From an uncultured Selenomonas sp. (GTDB lineage Bacteria > Bacillota > Negativicutes > Selenomonadales > Selenomonadaceae): 5,394 nucleotides of DNA. This document shows, in pieces, positions 4,591 to 5,394 of the stretch; the first letter of the stretch is position 1; every line of letters begins with the position of its first letter. The position numbers were made by a program, and so were the translations under genes. Location of the stretch: NCBI GenBank assembly GCA_937915915.1, contig CALGGN010000345.1:1-5394 (forward strand), read 5' to 3'. The notes under the pieces were generated by a model, which worked only from the letters and a program-made list of their open reading frames with translations, did not search any database and had not been told where the DNA came from.

Positions 4591-5394
4591 TTATCTGGCC
4601 CCGCAAGTCCCCCGACTTTGCCGGCAATCCTCATCGGCGTTGGAAAGTCCCAATCGTGCTAAAAGTTCCATGTCCTCTTTGATGGTCGTGCCGGAGGTAG
4701 TGAGCATATTGCCGGTGATGGATGCGGAAGCTCCGGCGAGGAAAGCCGTCGCCCCGTTTTGTGGCAAAAGTTTCCGACCGGCCGCCAAGCGAATATTTGC
4801 TGCAGGATTTATATAGCGGAAGAAAGCCACCGTGCGAAGAATATCCTCCCCGGCAAGCGTCGGACGGTTCTCCAGCTTTGTACCTTTGACGGGCATAAGG
4901 GCATTGACGGGAATGGACTCTATGCCGAGCTCAGCGAGGCTTATCGCCATATCGAGGCGATCTTCCCACGTTTCGCCCATGCCGATAATGCCACCGGAGC
5001 AAACGCAAAATCCTTCTTCTTGCGCCAAACGTATCGTTCGGATGCGGTCGTCGTAGGTGTGGGTGGTACAAATTTCCGGAAAAAAACGACGCGAGGTTTC
5101 AATGTTATGGTGATAGCTGGTGACGCCCGCCTCCCGCAGCCGCCGGAATTGTTTCCGCGTCAACAGCCCATGCGAGGCGCAGAGGTCTATGTCAAGGGTG
5201 CGGCGCATTTCTTCGTAAGCCTCGATCGCCAAATCGAACTCCTCGCCCGTGAGTGCCCGCCCCGAGGTGACGATGGAAAAGCGATTTGCCCCGGCCTCTT
5301 GGTTGGCCTTGGCGTTCGCCATAATCTCGGCTCTGGGCAGAAAAGCGTACTCCTCGATGCCCGTTGCGTGGCGGGCGGCTTGGGCGCAATATTT
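4591..5394 (-). CDS. bioB: Biotin synthase (radical SAM), 5' end cut by window edge
   Basis: BioB inserts sulfur into dethiobiotin to make biotin in the cytoplasm, using a radical-SAM [4Fe-4S] cluster and a second, auxiliary cluster. The frame is open to the window edge and 267 residues are visible. The first ones read KYCAQ, whose Cys is the third ligand of the CxxxCxxC radical-SAM motif, so about 50-60 N-terminal residues lie outside. Other family landmarks are YHHNIETS, THTYDDR, CSGGIIGMGET and IRLAAGR. Visible cysteines are at 3, 72 (DLCAS), 109 (EICTT), 130 and 132 (FCVCSGG), and 257 and 264 near the C-terminus. The position matching an E. coli auxiliary-cluster Cys reads RFSIVTSG, with Ser instead. 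This pattern resembles the type II BioB of obligate anaerobes (inference). The first internal ATG, at 5322, is not the start. The gene ends in TAA and a terminator follows, so it is probably transcribed apart from the sulfate genes. Confidence 0.95.
   Translation of the reverse strand, partial: KYCAQAARHATGIEEYAFLPRAEIMANAKANQEAGANRFSIVTSGRALTGEEFDLAIEAYEEMRRTLDIDLCASHGLLTRKQFRRLREAGVTSYHHNIETSRRFFPEICTTHTYDDRIRTIRLAQEEGFCVCSGGIIGMGETWEDRLDMAISLAELGIESIPVNALMPVKGTKLENRPTLAGEDILRTVAFFRYINPAANIRLAAGRKLLPQNGATAFLAGASASITGNMLTTSGTTIKEDMELLARLGLSNADEDCRQSRGTCGAR

Noticed and set aside
4265..4627. Minus-strand 120-codon frame spanning from the bioB end through the control region into aprA
   Set aside because: Its proposed start lies inside bioB, and it reads through the terminator and promoter. 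Only the part from 4387 (or 4417) down could be translated, so only that was listed.

Overview
The window (5,394 bases, coding regions roughly half G+C) carries minus-strand genes only, so it reads from right to left. It looks like an anaerobic member of the Bacillota, perhaps Negativicutes or Clostridia. That placement rests on the style of the proteins: an anaerobe-type biotin synthase, a short siroheme sulfite reductase with built-in ferredoxin clusters, and an AprA/AprB-type APS reductase next to CysD/CysN. I cannot place it to genus.

Layout, in transcription order. (1) 5394-4591: the 3' part of bioB, cut by the window edge. (2) 4590-4388: a control region with a terminator for bioB, a likely promoter, stacked palindromes and a strong Shine-Dalgarno sequence. 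(3) 4387-3580: aprA, which appears broken. Only about the last 45% of the family's usual length remains, and the short frame that follows the upstream ribosome-binding sites is out of phase with it. (4) 3583-3272: aprB, a two-cluster ferredoxin subunit. (5) 3251-2451: cysD. (6) 2454-1051: cysN. (7) 1015-155: a siroheme sulfite reductase. (8) 154-1: a short tail with no convincing gene. From aprA to the reductase the genes overlap or lie within about 40 bases, so they form one operon.

Together the operon encodes a short assimilatory sulfate route without PAPS. CysD and CysN make APS from sulfate and ATP, with GTP hydrolysis. AprA/AprB would reduce APS to sulfite, and the siroheme protein would reduce sulfite to sulfide. 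No cysC, cysH or sulfate transporter is visible. The main surprise is the aprA lesion, which breaks the middle step unless another copy exists or the assembly is wrong here. Further points of interest are the stacked palindromes over the promoter, a CysH-like cysteine quartet in CysD, and a BioB whose cysteines differ from the E. coli type. I see no mobile element, CRISPR array, tRNA or rRNA, and nothing that I can defend as a wholly new system.
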